Source: an uncultured Pelagibacteraceae bacterium (GTDB lineage: Bacteria; Pseudomonadota; Alphaproteobacteria; Pelagibacterales; Pelagibacteraceae). From it: 64,000 nt of DNA. A program made the translations under genes and the position numbers. The stretch spans positions 1 through 64,000 of the forward strand of contig CACOVP010000005.1 in the NCBI GenBank assembly GCA_902630665.1, in the 5' to 3' direction. The notes beneath the pieces are model-generated. The model did not search any database. It had not been told where the DNA came from and saw nothing but the letters and a program-made list of their open reading frames with translations. This document shows, piece after piece, positions 17,247 through 25,188 of this stretch (its first letter is position 1; every line of letters starts with the position of its first letter).

Positions 17247-18376
17247 TGAAAAAAAAAATAGCGATTATTGGTGCTGGTATAGCAGGTTTAACTCTTGCAA
17301 ACTTTATAAAAAGAAATTCTGATCATGAATTTATGTTGTATGAAAAAAATGAAAGCTTATCTCTTGATGAAGGGTATGGAATTCAACTTTCAACAAATAG
17401 TATAAAAATTTTAAATCAAATTGAATTTAACAAGATTAATGATAAGAAAATATTTCACCCAAAAGCAGTTGATTTTTATAATATTCAAAATAAAAAAATT
17501 TGTGATTTAGATTTAACACAATTTAATAAGGGTCAGAGTAAATATACAACATTACAAAGATCAACTTTAATAGAGTTTTTAAAAGATGAAGTTTATACTC
17601 AACACTTAAGATTTGGAAAAAAAATAAAAGAAGTTTCTGAACTAAAAGGCAAGGTGCTTATTAAATTTGACGATAACACGAACGACCTTGTTGACATAGT
17701 TGTTGGCGCTGATGGTATTTTTTCAAATACAAGATCCTTTTTTGAAAAGAAAAAAAACGAGCCTAAATTTAAAAAAGCAGTAGCTGTAAGAACAATACTT
17801 AAATCAAAATCTGATCTAACGATAGACGAAGAAAATATTAGTCTCATGATGGGAAAAAATTGCCACGTTGTTATTTATCCTATAAATAAAAATAAAGAAC
17901 TTAATGTTGTTTGTATTATTAGAGAAAAAAAATATGATCCTGATAATATTAAGTTATTAGTTGGTAAAGTTATTGCACAAAATTCTGACTTAGAAAAAGT
18001 TTTTAAAGGAGATTTGAAGTCTTGGCCTTTATATTTTACTCCTCAAATACTTCCGTCCACAAATAACAAAGTTTTTTATATTGGAGACGCTTTTAATGGA
18101 TTTTTACCAACTTTAGCTCAAGGAGCAGGGCAATCGATAGAGAGTGCCTACGAATTATTTAATTTAATTCAAGATGATAAAGCAGAAATTCAAAATATTT
18201 ACTTTCAAGAGAGATCAAGAAGAGCAAAGTTAGTAAAGAGAAGATCAAATATTAACTTTTTTGCTTTCCATTTTTCTAGCTTAATAATGCAAACATTAAG
18301 AAATTTTTTCATGAAGTTTCTTGTAAAAAGAAAAAAATTTATTAGTTCTTATTTAGGAACAGTCTACAAAAATTAA
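17246..18376 (+). CDS. FAD-dependent aromatic monooxygenase-like protein
   Basis: Flavoprotein of 376 residues with the three signatures of class A flavin hydroxylases: N-terminal GxGxxG in IAIIGAGIAGLTLANF, the DG motif VVGADGIFSNTRS, and the GD motif FYIGDAFNGFLPTLAQGAG. The family hydroxylates aromatic rings using NAD(P)H; members include salicylate- and p-hydroxybenzoate-hydroxylase-like and ubiquinone-pathway enzymes. The substrate cannot be told from sequence. It starts on the mutY stop, so it is probably co-transcribed with that repair gene. Its 3' end overlaps convergent ccrM by four bases. Confidence 0.82.
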   Translation: MKKKIAIIGAGIAGLTLANFIKRNSDHEFMLYEKNESLSLDEGYGIQLSTNSIKILNQIEFNKINDKKIFHPKAVDFYNIQNKKICDLDLTQFNKGQSKYTTLQRSTLIEFLKDEVYTQHLRFGKKIKEVSELKGKVLIKFDDNTNDLVDIVVGADGIFSNTRSFFEKKKNEPKFKKAVAVRTILKSKSDLTIDEENISLMMGKNCHVVIYPINKNKELNVVCIIREKKYDPDNIKLLVGKVIAQNSDLEKVFKGDLKSWPLYFTPQILPSTNNKVFYIGDAFNGFLPTLAQGAGQSIESAYELFNLIQDDKAEIQNIYFQERSRRAKLVKRRSNINFFAFHFSSLIMQTLRNFFMKFLVKRKKFISSYLGTVYKN

Positions 18377-19446
18377 ATTTGTTTACCAGCAATAAATTTT
18401 TGCCTTAAATTATCAATCAGTACGGTCGATCCGTTTAAATTATAATGCCAATAAGTCCAACCATTATAACTTTCTGCGCCCATTATTTTTGCTGCGATTT
18501 TATGTATTGATCCTTCTGTATCCTTATATTTTATACTTCCATCAACCATTATTTTTGCATTAATCTTTTTATTTTGATCAAACAAAGATGTTCCAGGTTT
18601 AATTATTCCCAACTCCACTAGTGAGCCAAAAGGTATTCTAGGTTTTGATTTATTATTTTCAATAGTATCTAGGTAGTCATCAGCTATTGTTTTGGTCTTG
18701 TTAATCCTTTCTTTAGCTGCAACGAAATATTTTTTATCTTTTTCAATCCCATAATAATTTCTACCTAATTTTTTGGATACGACAGCAGTGGTTCCTGTAC
18801 CTAAAAAAGGATCAAATACAGCGTCACCTTTATTAGTAGTTGCTAATATAATTCTGTGAAGTAGGGCTTCTGGCTTTTGCGTGGAATGTATTTTTTTTCC
18901 ATTTTTTTTTATCCTCTCTTTTCCATTACAAATTGGCAATATCCAGTCCGACCTCATTTGCAAATCATCGTTTAAACATTTGAGAGATTGATAATTAAAA
19001 GTATATTTTGATTTTTTAGTCTTTGATGCCCAAATAAGTGTCTCGTGAGCATTAGTAAATCTTGTTCCCCTGAAATTTGGCATTGGATTATTTTTCCTCC
19101 AAATAACATCGTTAAGCAACCAATAACCTAAATTTTGTAAATGATATCCTACCCGAAAAATATTATGATAAGAACCTATTACCCAAATAGATCCATTATC
19201 TTTTAAAATTCTTTTGCATTCAGCTAACCAAGACTTACAAAATTCATCGTAATGTTTGAAATTATTAAATTGATCCCATTTATCATTAACACCATTGACT
19301 TTACTAGAATCTGGACGTGTTAATTTTTCACCAATCTGCATGTTATAAGGTGGATCAGCAAAAACTAAATCAAAAGTTTTGTCAGGAATTTTTTTTAATT
19401 CCTTTAAACAGTCACCATTAATAACTTTGTTAGAAAATTTTAACAT
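18373..19446 (-). CDS. ccrM: CcrM-type DNA adenine-N6 methyltransferase (predicted GANTC)
   Basis: Solitary methyltransferase that in alphaproteobacteria methylates adenine in GANTC and links gene expression to the cell cycle. The 357-residue protein has catalytic DPPY near the start (LVFADPPYNMQIG), the target-recognition region in the middle, then the SAM motif FDPFLGTGTTAVVSKKLGRN, which is the beta-class order. HSTQKPEALLHRII is a further CcrM match. A C-terminal domain (RIPFGSLVELGIIKPGTSL to YNGWTYWHY) is the one characteristic of CcrM rather than restriction enzymes. No restriction endonuclease is nearby. Two GANTC sites lie in its 78-bp leader. Confidence 0.94.
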   Translation of the reverse strand: MLKFSNKVINGDCLKELKKIPDKTFDLVFADPPYNMQIGEKLTRPDSSKVNGVNDKWDQFNNFKHYDEFCKSWLAECKRILKDNGSIWVIGSYHNIFRVGYHLQNLGYWLLNDVIWRKNNPMPNFRGTRFTNAHETLIWASKTKKSKYTFNYQSLKCLNDDLQMRSDWILPICNGKERIKKNGKKIHSTQKPEALLHRIILATTNKGDAVFDPFLGTGTTAVVSKKLGRNYYGIEKDKKYFVAAKERINKTKTIADDYLDTIENNKSKPRIPFGSLVELGIIKPGTSLFDQNKKINAKIMVDGSIKYKDTEGSIHKIAAKIMGAESYNGWTYWHYNLNGSTVLIDNLRQKFIAGKQI

Positions 19447-19524
19447 TTTCTTAATTCAACTTTAAATTGAATCAAGGGTCAAACGAATTAAGAAAAAAAA
19501 TGAGCCTTTTTGTGTCTGGGATTC
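19447..19524 (-). promoter_or_regulatory. ccrM leader with two GANTC sites and a TTAA-N7-TTAA motif
   Basis: The 78-base gap between rnhB and ccrM holds GAATC at 19469-19473 and GATTC at 19520-19524, both substrates for a CcrM enzyme. It also holds TTAATTCAACTTTAA at 19451-19465, which fits the Caulobacter CtrA pattern TTAA-N7-TTAA, and an inverted repeat ATTCAA-N7-TTGAAT at 19454-19472 that contains part of one GANTC site. Two GANTC sites by chance in this length are uncommon in AT-rich DNA. Methylation-dependent self-control is inference; the TTAA motif could be chance. Confidence 0.4.
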
Positions 19525-20094
19525 TTAGCTGGACAATATCTTGTGTATAGGTTTAAAACCTTTTCTGTGATGTGAAGTTACGCCAAATTTTTTTAAACCC
19601 TCAAGATGAGCTTTAGTCCCATAACCAAAATTTCTCTCCCAAGCATAATTAGAATATTTTTCAGACAATTTTATCATAAATCTATCTCTATAAACTTTTG
19701 CAACAATTGAAGCAGCGCCTATGACTTTAATTTTTTCGTCTCCGTTTATAATTGTTTTATAATTTTTTAAGCCGGCTGGTGCAAAATTTCCGTCTATTAA
19801 AGTCAAACTTGGTTTCACTTCAAGCTTTTCAATTGCCCTTTTCATTGAGAGTAATGATGCTTGTAAAATATTTAGACTTAGGATCTCCTCCACAGATGCG
19901 ATGCCAATTGCAAAATAAGAATTATTTTTAATGTGTTTTGAAATTTCTTGTCTTTTAAAAAATGATATTTTCTTTGAGTCTTTTAAAAGGTTTAAATTAA
20001 TACCTTTTTTTAATATTACAGCGGCTGAAACAACAGGACCTGCCAGACATCCTCTCCCTACTTCATCTACTCCAGCTGTAATCAGTTCTCTCAA
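19525..20094 (-). CDS. rnhB: Ribonuclease HII
   Basis: Removes ribonucleotides embedded in DNA and RNA primers. The 189-residue protein starts in the typical way with ITAGVDEVGRGCLAGPVVSA, which carries the first Asp and Glu of the DEDD metal site; further acidic residues lie in TLIDGNFAP and VAKVYRDRFM. AHLEGLKKFGVTSHHRKGF is the usual C-terminal motif. Its start abuts the end of the uracil-DNA glycosylase gene, and ccrM lies downstream; rnhB next to ccrM is a common alphaproteobacterial pairing. Confidence 0.96.
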   Translation of the reverse strand: MRELITAGVDEVGRGCLAGPVVSAAVILKKGINLNLLKDSKKISFFKRQEISKHIKNNSYFAIGIASVEEILSLNILQASLLSMKRAIEKLEVKPSLTLIDGNFAPAGLKNYKTIINGDEKIKVIGAASIVAKVYRDRFMIKLSEKYSNYAWERNFGYGTKAHLEGLKKFGVTSHHRKGFKPIHKILSS

Positions 20095-20787
20095 TCAAAT
20101 TTTTAGGTTAGTTTTTTTATCTCTTATCATTTTTAAATCAATCCAAGCCAATTTTTTTTGGGCCGGTTGTCTCATTAAAAAAGCTGGATGAAAAGTTATA
20201 ATTACTGAGGTTTTACAAGTTCCAAATTGTTTCTCAATCCATTTACCTCTCATTTTTGAAATAACATTATCTTTACCTATAAGAGCATTCATTGCAGTAC
20301 TACCTAGAAGCACTAATATTCTTGGTTTTATAATCTCAATGTGTTTTGTTATAAAAGGTAAATATCTTTTAATTTCATCTTCAGTAGGTCTTCTATTATC
20401 AGGAGGTCGATAATTGATTATGTTTGAAATATATACTTTTTGTCTATCTAAATTTATCGCTGAAAGCATTTTATCTAAAAGTTGACCGGCTCTCCCCACG
20501 AATGGTAATCCCTCTAGATCTTCATTTGCACCCGGTGCCTCACCTATTAGCATGATGTTTGATTTAGGATTTCCATCGTTGAAAACAATATTTTTTGCCT
20601 GATTTTTTAAATCACAGTTTTTTAGATTTAAAATTGATTTTTTTAATAGATTTAAACTTTCAGCTTGATCCTCTGACAACTCAAATTTTTCTTTTTTATA
20701 CCTGTTAATTGCCTTATTATTGTAAATTAAATTATAATTTATTAAATTAAAATATTTAATTAACTTAAGAGATGAGTTTTTTATCAT
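20095..20787 (-). CDS. Uracil-DNA glycosylase, family 4-like, lacking most Fe-S cysteines
   Basis: Removes uracil from DNA. The 230-residue protein has the family 4 active-site motif MLIGEAPGANEDLEGLPFVG, the block VYISNIINYRPPDNRRPTEDE and the end motif ITFHPAFLMRQPAQKK. Family 4 enzymes normally bind a [4Fe-4S] cluster with four cysteines; here I find only two cysteines in the whole protein (KNCDLK and FGTCKTS), and the position after RPTEDEI where the family often has Cys is Tyr. The cluster is therefore probably absent. The N-terminal 50 residues are unrelated to the core and lysine-rich. Its ATG is only 3 bases from the divergent TPR gene. Confidence 0.86.
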   Translation of the reverse strand: MIKNSSLKLIKYFNLINYNLIYNNKAINRYKKEKFELSEDQAESLNLLKKSILNLKNCDLKNQAKNIVFNDGNPKSNIMLIGEAPGANEDLEGLPFVGRAGQLLDKMLSAINLDRQKVYISNIINYRPPDNRRPTEDEIKRYLPFITKHIEIIKPRILVLLGSTAMNALIGKDNVISKMRGKWIEKQFGTCKTSVIITFHPAFLMRQPAQKKLAWIDLKMIRDKKTNLKI

Positions 20788-20790
20788 AGT

Positions 20791-22491
20791 ATGTTTAAAA
20801 GTATAAAGCTACAAAAGATTACAATACTTTTTTTATTTGTCATTCTTTTAATTACTTTTTCCACAATTGAAGGAAAAACTTTAGAAAAGTATAGTAAAGG
20901 TGAAAATATTGCTAACTATTTTTCAGGAATTTTACTTTTAAATAATAGCAAATATTCTAGGTCTTATAAATATTTGAAAAAACTTGATGGACTAGAGGAG
21001 AGTCATCCTTTTTACGCATCTAAATATTTATATTCTTTAGTAAACTCAGGAAATTTTAGTCAAGCCTATAATTTTTCCAAAAAACTTGAAAAAAGAAAAA
21101 TAGACACAATTGAGAGCAACTTGGTCCTAGGCACACATTATCTTAAAAATTCTCAATTTGACTATGCAAAAAAATATTTTGATAAAGCAAAAAGGCTTAC
21201 AGATCGGTCTTTATTGGATAACTACATTACTAATTCGCTGTATCTTTTATCTAGCTTGAAAAATATAAAATTAGAAAAAGCCGAGTCAAATTTGCTTACA
21301 TTTGACGATAGATTTGAAAATTTAAACAAGATACAAGATGTATTTCTGTACTGCTATTTTAATAGTGAAAAAACCGAAGCTAAATTTCAAAGCCTTCTAG
21401 TAAATCAAAAAATAGATTTTTCTAGATACAGTTATTTTTACGCAAAATATTTACACGATGCAGGAAAAAGTTCCCAGGCTAAAAAAATCATTCAAGAATC
21501 ACTTAAAAACAACCCGAGAAATCTTTTACTTAATCAGTATAAATTTGATCTAGAAAAAACAAAAGCTGGTTTTTATTTTGATTGTAAAAATGAAAGTCAT
21601 ATTGCAGCAGAAATCTTATTTATATCCGCAAGCGCTTTGTCATCTCAATCACTTTATTATTCATCTAATTTTTATTTAAATTTAGCTAAATATCTAAATA
21701 AAGAATTTCAAGCTTATATTTCATTAGAAGCGGAAAATTTTTATAATGTAGAAGATTTTGCAAAAGCCAAAAACTCTTACAAAAAATTAATCAATTATGG
21801 AGAAGCTTTTAAGTGGTATTCTTACAAACAAATTTCAAAAATTTTAATTCAAGAAAAAAAAGAAGAGCTCTCAATAAAATTATTATCAAAAGCTTATAAC
21901 GAATTACATTCAAAAGGTTTATATGAAATTTTTGATTATGCTGAGTTTTTAAAAAATAATAAAAAATTTAAAGAATCTATAAAATTTTATTCTGAGATAC
22001 TCGATAGCATAAATCAAAGTCACCCTCTATTTCCCGAAGTAACTGATAGCAGGGGAGTAGCTTTCGAGAGAATAGGAGAGTGGAATAAAGCTGAAAAAGA
22101 TCTTCTTGCCTCCTTAGAAGCTAGCCCTGATCAAGCTTACGTAATAAATTATCTTGCTTATTCTTGGATAGAGCAAGGTGTCAAGATAAACAAGTCATTA
22201 GAGATGTTAGAAAAAGCAAATAAAATTAAATCCAATGATCCATATATAATAGACTCTTTAGGATGGGCACTATTCAAATTAAAAAGATATAAAGAGTCCA
22301 AAGAATATCTCCAACTTGCTGTAAGATTGTTGCCCGCTGATCCTATTGTAAACGACCATTATGGAGATGTTTTATGGAAAAATGGAAATGTAATTCAGGC
22401 AAGATATTATTGGAATTATGTTTTAAATTTAGAAAAAGCCGAAAAAGATTTAAAAGATGAAATTGAAAAAAAATTAATTAAAGGCCTTTAA
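20791..22491 (+). CDS. Exported tetratricopeptide-repeat protein
   Basis: Protein of 566 residues with an N-terminal signal or anchor segment (ITILFLFVILLITFSTIEG) and TPR-like helical repeats through most of its length. The clearest repeats are at the C-terminus: DSRGVAFERIGEWNKAEKDL, AYVINYLAYSWIEQGVKINK, PYIIDSLGWALFKLKRYKES and PIVNDHYGDVLWKNGNVIQA. The combination with ispE downstream (3-base gap) is seen in alphaproteobacteria. It probably acts as a scaffold in the periplasm or at the membrane; no enzymatic motif is visible and the exact role is unknown. It is divergent from the uracil-DNA glycosylase gene with only 3 bases between. Confidence 0.82.
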   Translation: MFKSIKLQKITILFLFVILLITFSTIEGKTLEKYSKGENIANYFSGILLLNNSKYSRSYKYLKKLDGLEESHPFYASKYLYSLVNSGNFSQAYNFSKKLEKRKIDTIESNLVLGTHYLKNSQFDYAKKYFDKAKRLTDRSLLDNYITNSLYLLSSLKNIKLEKAESNLLTFDDRFENLNKIQDVFLYCYFNSEKTEAKFQSLLVNQKIDFSRYSYFYAKYLHDAGKSSQAKKIIQESLKNNPRNLLLNQYKFDLEKTKAGFYFDCKNESHIAAEILFISASALSSQSLYYSSNFYLNLAKYLNKEFQAYISLEAENFYNVEDFAKAKNSYKKLINYGEAFKWYSYKQISKILIQEKKEELSIKLLSKAYNELHSKGLYEIFDYAEFLKNNKKFKESIKFYSEILDSINQSHPLFPEVTDSRGVAFERIGEWNKAEKDLLASLEASPDQAYVINYLAYSWIEQGVKINKSLEMLEKANKIKSNDPYIIDSLGWALFKLKRYKESKEYLQLAVRLLPADPIVNDHYGDVLWKNGNVIQARYYWNYVLNLEKAEKDLKDEIEKKLIKGL

Positions 22492-22494
22492 AAC

Positions 22495-23334
22495 ATGGTC
22501 TTAAAATCTTACGCAAAAATAAATTTATCACTTAATTTAAAAAAAAAATTAAAAACCGGTTTACATGATTTAAAGTCAGTCTATTGCTTAATAAATTTGA
22601 ATGATAAAATAATCATTAAAAAACTTAAAAACAAAAATAAGGATCAGATTTTTTTTAAAGGTCCATATTCTAAGTTTGTTAACCGAACTAACAATTCTGT
22701 AAAAAAAGTTCTACATATTTTGAGAAAAAAAAAATTAATTTCTGCTTTTTATTCAGTCAAAGTTTATAAAAATATACCTGTTTTCGCAGGTCTAGGTGGA
22801 GGAACCAGCAATGCTGCGACTATTTTAAAAAATCTAGCAAAAAAAAAATTAATCAAGAGCAAATTAAATAAAATAACAAAATTTATTGGTTCTGATTTAA
22901 CGCTATTTTTTCATAATCAAGGATATCTTAAAAATATTGAGACAGCAAAAAAGTTTGATAAAAAGTATAAACTTTATTTCTTATTAGTTTATCCGAATAT
23001 AAAGTGTTCGACTAAAGAGGTTTTTTCAAAAGTAAAAAGATTTACTCGGTCAAAAAACATTTCACAAACAGATTTAAAATCAAAAAAAAAATTTATTGAT
23101 TTTCTTATTAATTCAAATAATGATTTACAATCAATTGTTGAAAAAAAATACTCAATAATTCAAAAAATATTAAAAAACATAGCTAAAGAAGAAGGTTGCT
23201 ATTTTTCACGAATGACTGGTTCGGGATCAACCTGTTATGGATTATTTGTTAATAAAAATTGTTCAAAAGTCGCACTTAAAAATTTGAGAAAAAAATACCC
23301 AAAATTTTGGTTTTCAATCGCAAAAACTATTTAA
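22495..23334 (+). CDS. ispE: 4-diphosphocytidyl-2-C-methyl-D-erythritol kinase
   Basis: GHMP kinase of the MEP pathway, phosphorylating CDP-methylerythritol with ATP. The 279-residue protein starts MVLKSYAKINLSLNLKKK, the usual AKINL opening, and carries the ATP-binding loop PVFAGLGGGTSNAATIL. The C-terminal GHMP motif is FSRMTGSGSTCYGLF. It lies three bases after the TPR gene. With ispH at 5171-6115 it gives two separate MEP pathway genes in the window. The sequence is extremely lysine-rich, like its neighbours. Confidence 0.95.
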   Translation: MVLKSYAKINLSLNLKKKLKTGLHDLKSVYCLINLNDKIIIKKLKNKNKDQIFFKGPYSKFVNRTNNSVKKVLHILRKKKLISAFYSVKVYKNIPVFAGLGGGTSNAATILKNLAKKKLIKSKLNKITKFIGSDLTLFFHNQGYLKNIETAKKFDKKYKLYFLLVYPNIKCSTKEVFSKVKRFTRSKNISQTDLKSKKKFIDFLINSNNDLQSIVEKKYSIIQKILKNIAKEEGCYFSRMTGSGSTCYGLFVNKNCSKVALKNLRKKYPKFWFSIAKTI

Positions 23335-23369
23335 ATTTATTTAATTATGATATATCAGTCACTTACTAT

Positions 23370-23443
23370 TGGGGCATAGCCAAGCGGTAAGGCAGCGGTT
23401 TTTGATACCGCCATCCTAGGTTCGAATCCTAGTGCCCCAGCCA
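23370..23443 (+). tRNA. tRNA-Gln (anticodon TTG)
   Basis: The cloverleaf can be folded by eye: acceptor TGGGGCA with TGCCCCA, D-arm AGCCAAGCGGTAAGGCA, anticodon stem around the loop TTTTGAT giving anticodon TTG, and T-arm CCTAGGTTCGAATCCTAGG. The discriminator is G and CCA is encoded. The acceptor start with U-A as the first pair is usual for glutamine tRNAs. The gene sits 35 bases after ispE and only 7 bases before the ATG of the CCA-adding-type enzyme gene. Confidence 0.96.
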
Positions 23444-23450
23444 TAGATTT

Positions 23451-24713
23451 ATGTTTAATCTAAGTTTTAATTATTTACAAAACATCAAAAATTTTATTTT
23501 TCCGTTTTATAAAAATAAAGAGCTAAGATTTATTTTTAAAAGATTACAAAAAGGTTTCCCTAAAGATAAAGAAGTTACTAAATTTGTTGGAGGTTGTGTT
23601 AGAAAACATATTTTAGGTGAAAAAATTGAAGATATTGATGTTGCAACAATTTTAACAGTTGATCAAATAAAAGAAAAGCTAAGCGGTACAAATTTAAAGA
23701 TTATTGATACAGGTATTAAACACGGAACTTTGACGATCATTTCAAAAAATCAAAAAATAGAAATAACAACATTAAGAAAAGACATAAAAACAGATGGTAG
23801 GCACGCTGAAATACAATATACAGATAATTGGCAATTGGACTCTGAAAGAAGAGATTTTACAATTAATGCAATTTATTTGAACATCAATGGTAAAATTTTT
23901 GATCCTCAAATGGGTACTGTAGATCTTAAAAATAAAAATGTTAAATTCATTGGAGATCCTCAAAAAAGAATAGAGGAAGATTATTTAAGAATAATAAGAT
24001 TTATTAGATTTAAAATTATGTATGATATTAAAGTTGAAAAAACCACAAGTGACGCAATTAAACAAAATTTAGATGGAATTAAAAAAATTTCAAAAGAAAG
24101 AGTGCTAATTGAGTTATTAAAAATTTTAGAATTAAAGAGCGTTTTAAATATTAATAAAAACCAAAACTTAAAGGAAATATTTTCGATGATATTTCCCGAA
24201 TTTTTATATTTAGATAGATTAGAAAGATTAAAAAAAATATATAATATTAACAATATTAATAAAGAAATTTTACTCGCGGTTTTATTAATAGATGACAATG
24301 ATAATCACGAATATTTTTCTCATAAATACAATGTTTCAAATAAAATTAAAGAAAATTTGAGAAAGCTAGCCTTACAACTTAATCATATAAAAAAAAACAA
24401 AGATTTTTTTGAAAAGGACCTTAAAAGAAATGTTTATATCTTCGGAAAAAACCATCTAATAAATTTAAATTTAATCAATTTTTCTATTAATTCGAAAATC
24501 AAAACTCAAGAATTTTTTAAAATTACTAAAAAAATTTTAGGATCAAATGTACCTAAATTCAAAATAGATGGGGATTACTTAAAAAAAAATGGAATGATAG
24601 AAGGAGAGTCCTTGGGGAGAGCTTTGAAACTAATAGAAAAAGAGTGGATTAATAATAATTTCGAAATTTCGAATAAAAGAGTCAAAGAGCTAATAGAAAA
24701 AAATTTTAATTAA
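23451..24713 (+). CDS. CCA tRNA nucleotidyltransferase / poly(A) polymerase family protein
   Basis: Class II nucleotidyltransferase that adds or repairs the CCA end of tRNA or adds poly(A). The head domain has FVGGCVRKHILGEKIEDIDVA with the catalytic Asp-Asp pair, the flexible loop SERRDFTINAIYLN, and the ATP-binding IEEDYLRIIRFIRFKI, so the polymerase core is complete in 420 residues. The C-terminal part is diverged and low in complexity. The ATG comes 7 bases after the encoded CCA of tRNA-Gln, with no separate ribosome site possible outside the tRNA. Choosing between CCA-adding enzyme and poly(A) polymerase is not possible from sequence. The 3' end overlaps greA by four bases. Confidence 0.9.
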   Translation: MFNLSFNYLQNIKNFIFPFYKNKELRFIFKRLQKGFPKDKEVTKFVGGCVRKHILGEKIEDIDVATILTVDQIKEKLSGTNLKIIDTGIKHGTLTIISKNQKIEITTLRKDIKTDGRHAEIQYTDNWQLDSERRDFTINAIYLNINGKIFDPQMGTVDLKNKNVKFIGDPQKRIEEDYLRIIRFIRFKIMYDIKVEKTTSDAIKQNLDGIKKISKERVLIELLKILELKSVLNINKNQNLKEIFSMIFPEFLYLDRLERLKKIYNINNINKEILLAVLLIDDNDNHEYFSHKYNVSNKIKENLRKLALQLNHIKKNKDFFEKDLKRNVYIFGKNHLINLNLINFSINSKIKTQEFFKITKKILGSNVPKFKIDGDYLKKNGMIEGESLGRALKLIEKEWINNNFEISNKRVKELIEKNFN

Positions 24714-25186
24714 ATATAATCGACCTCAAGTATTTCAAAATTCTTTTCACCTGAAGGTGTTAATACACTTACCATTTCACCCTTGTTTTTTCCTATCAAA
24801 GATTTACCTATTGGACTTTTAAAAAAGACCAAATTTTTTTTAATATCAGCTTCATCTTGACCAACTAATCTGTACGAAATTTTTTTGTTAGTGTCTAAGT
24901 CCTGAACTTTTACAGTCGCACCAAAAATTACTTTCCCATTGTTCTCAATTTTTGTGACGTCAATCACATTAGCCCTTGCAATTAAGTCATTAATTGCAAT
25001 TACTCGACTTTCAATTAATGCTTGTTGCTCTTTTGCAGCATGATATTCGGCGTTTTCTTTAAGATCACCATGAGACCTCGCTTCCGCTATTGCTTCAATT
25101 ATTTTCGGTCTTTGAATGCTTTTTAAATTTTCTAATTCTGACTTTAAATCATTTAGCCCACTTAAAGTAATAGGTTCTTTCTCCAT
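24710..25186 (-). CDS. greA: Transcription elongation factor GreA
   Basis: Binds in the secondary channel of RNA polymerase and stimulates cleavage of backtracked RNA. The track begins at 25198, but ATG 25186 gives MEKEPITLSGLNDLKSEL and exactly 158 residues, aligning with other GreA proteins; GGA lies 7 bases before it. The N-terminal coiled coil carries the acidic tip in ARSHGDLKENAEYHAAKE (Asp and Glu that coordinate magnesium), and the C-terminal domain contains SPIGKSLIGKNKGEMVSV. It follows hemF closely. The 3' end overlaps the convergent nucleotidyltransferase gene. Confidence 0.96.
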   Translation of the reverse strand: MEKEPITLSGLNDLKSELENLKSIQRPKIIEAIAEARSHGDLKENAEYHAAKEQQALIESRVIAINDLIARANVIDVTKIENNGKVIFGATVKVQDLDTNKKISYRLVGQDEADIKKNLVFFKSPIGKSLIGKNKGEMVSVLTPSGEKNFEILEVDYI

Positions 25187-25188
25187 AG

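Noticed and set aside
19451-19465. TTAA-N7-TTAA as a proven CtrA site
   Set aside because: The motif is expected every few kilobases in DNA this AT-rich, and no ctrA gene is in the window; kept only as part of the leader observation.
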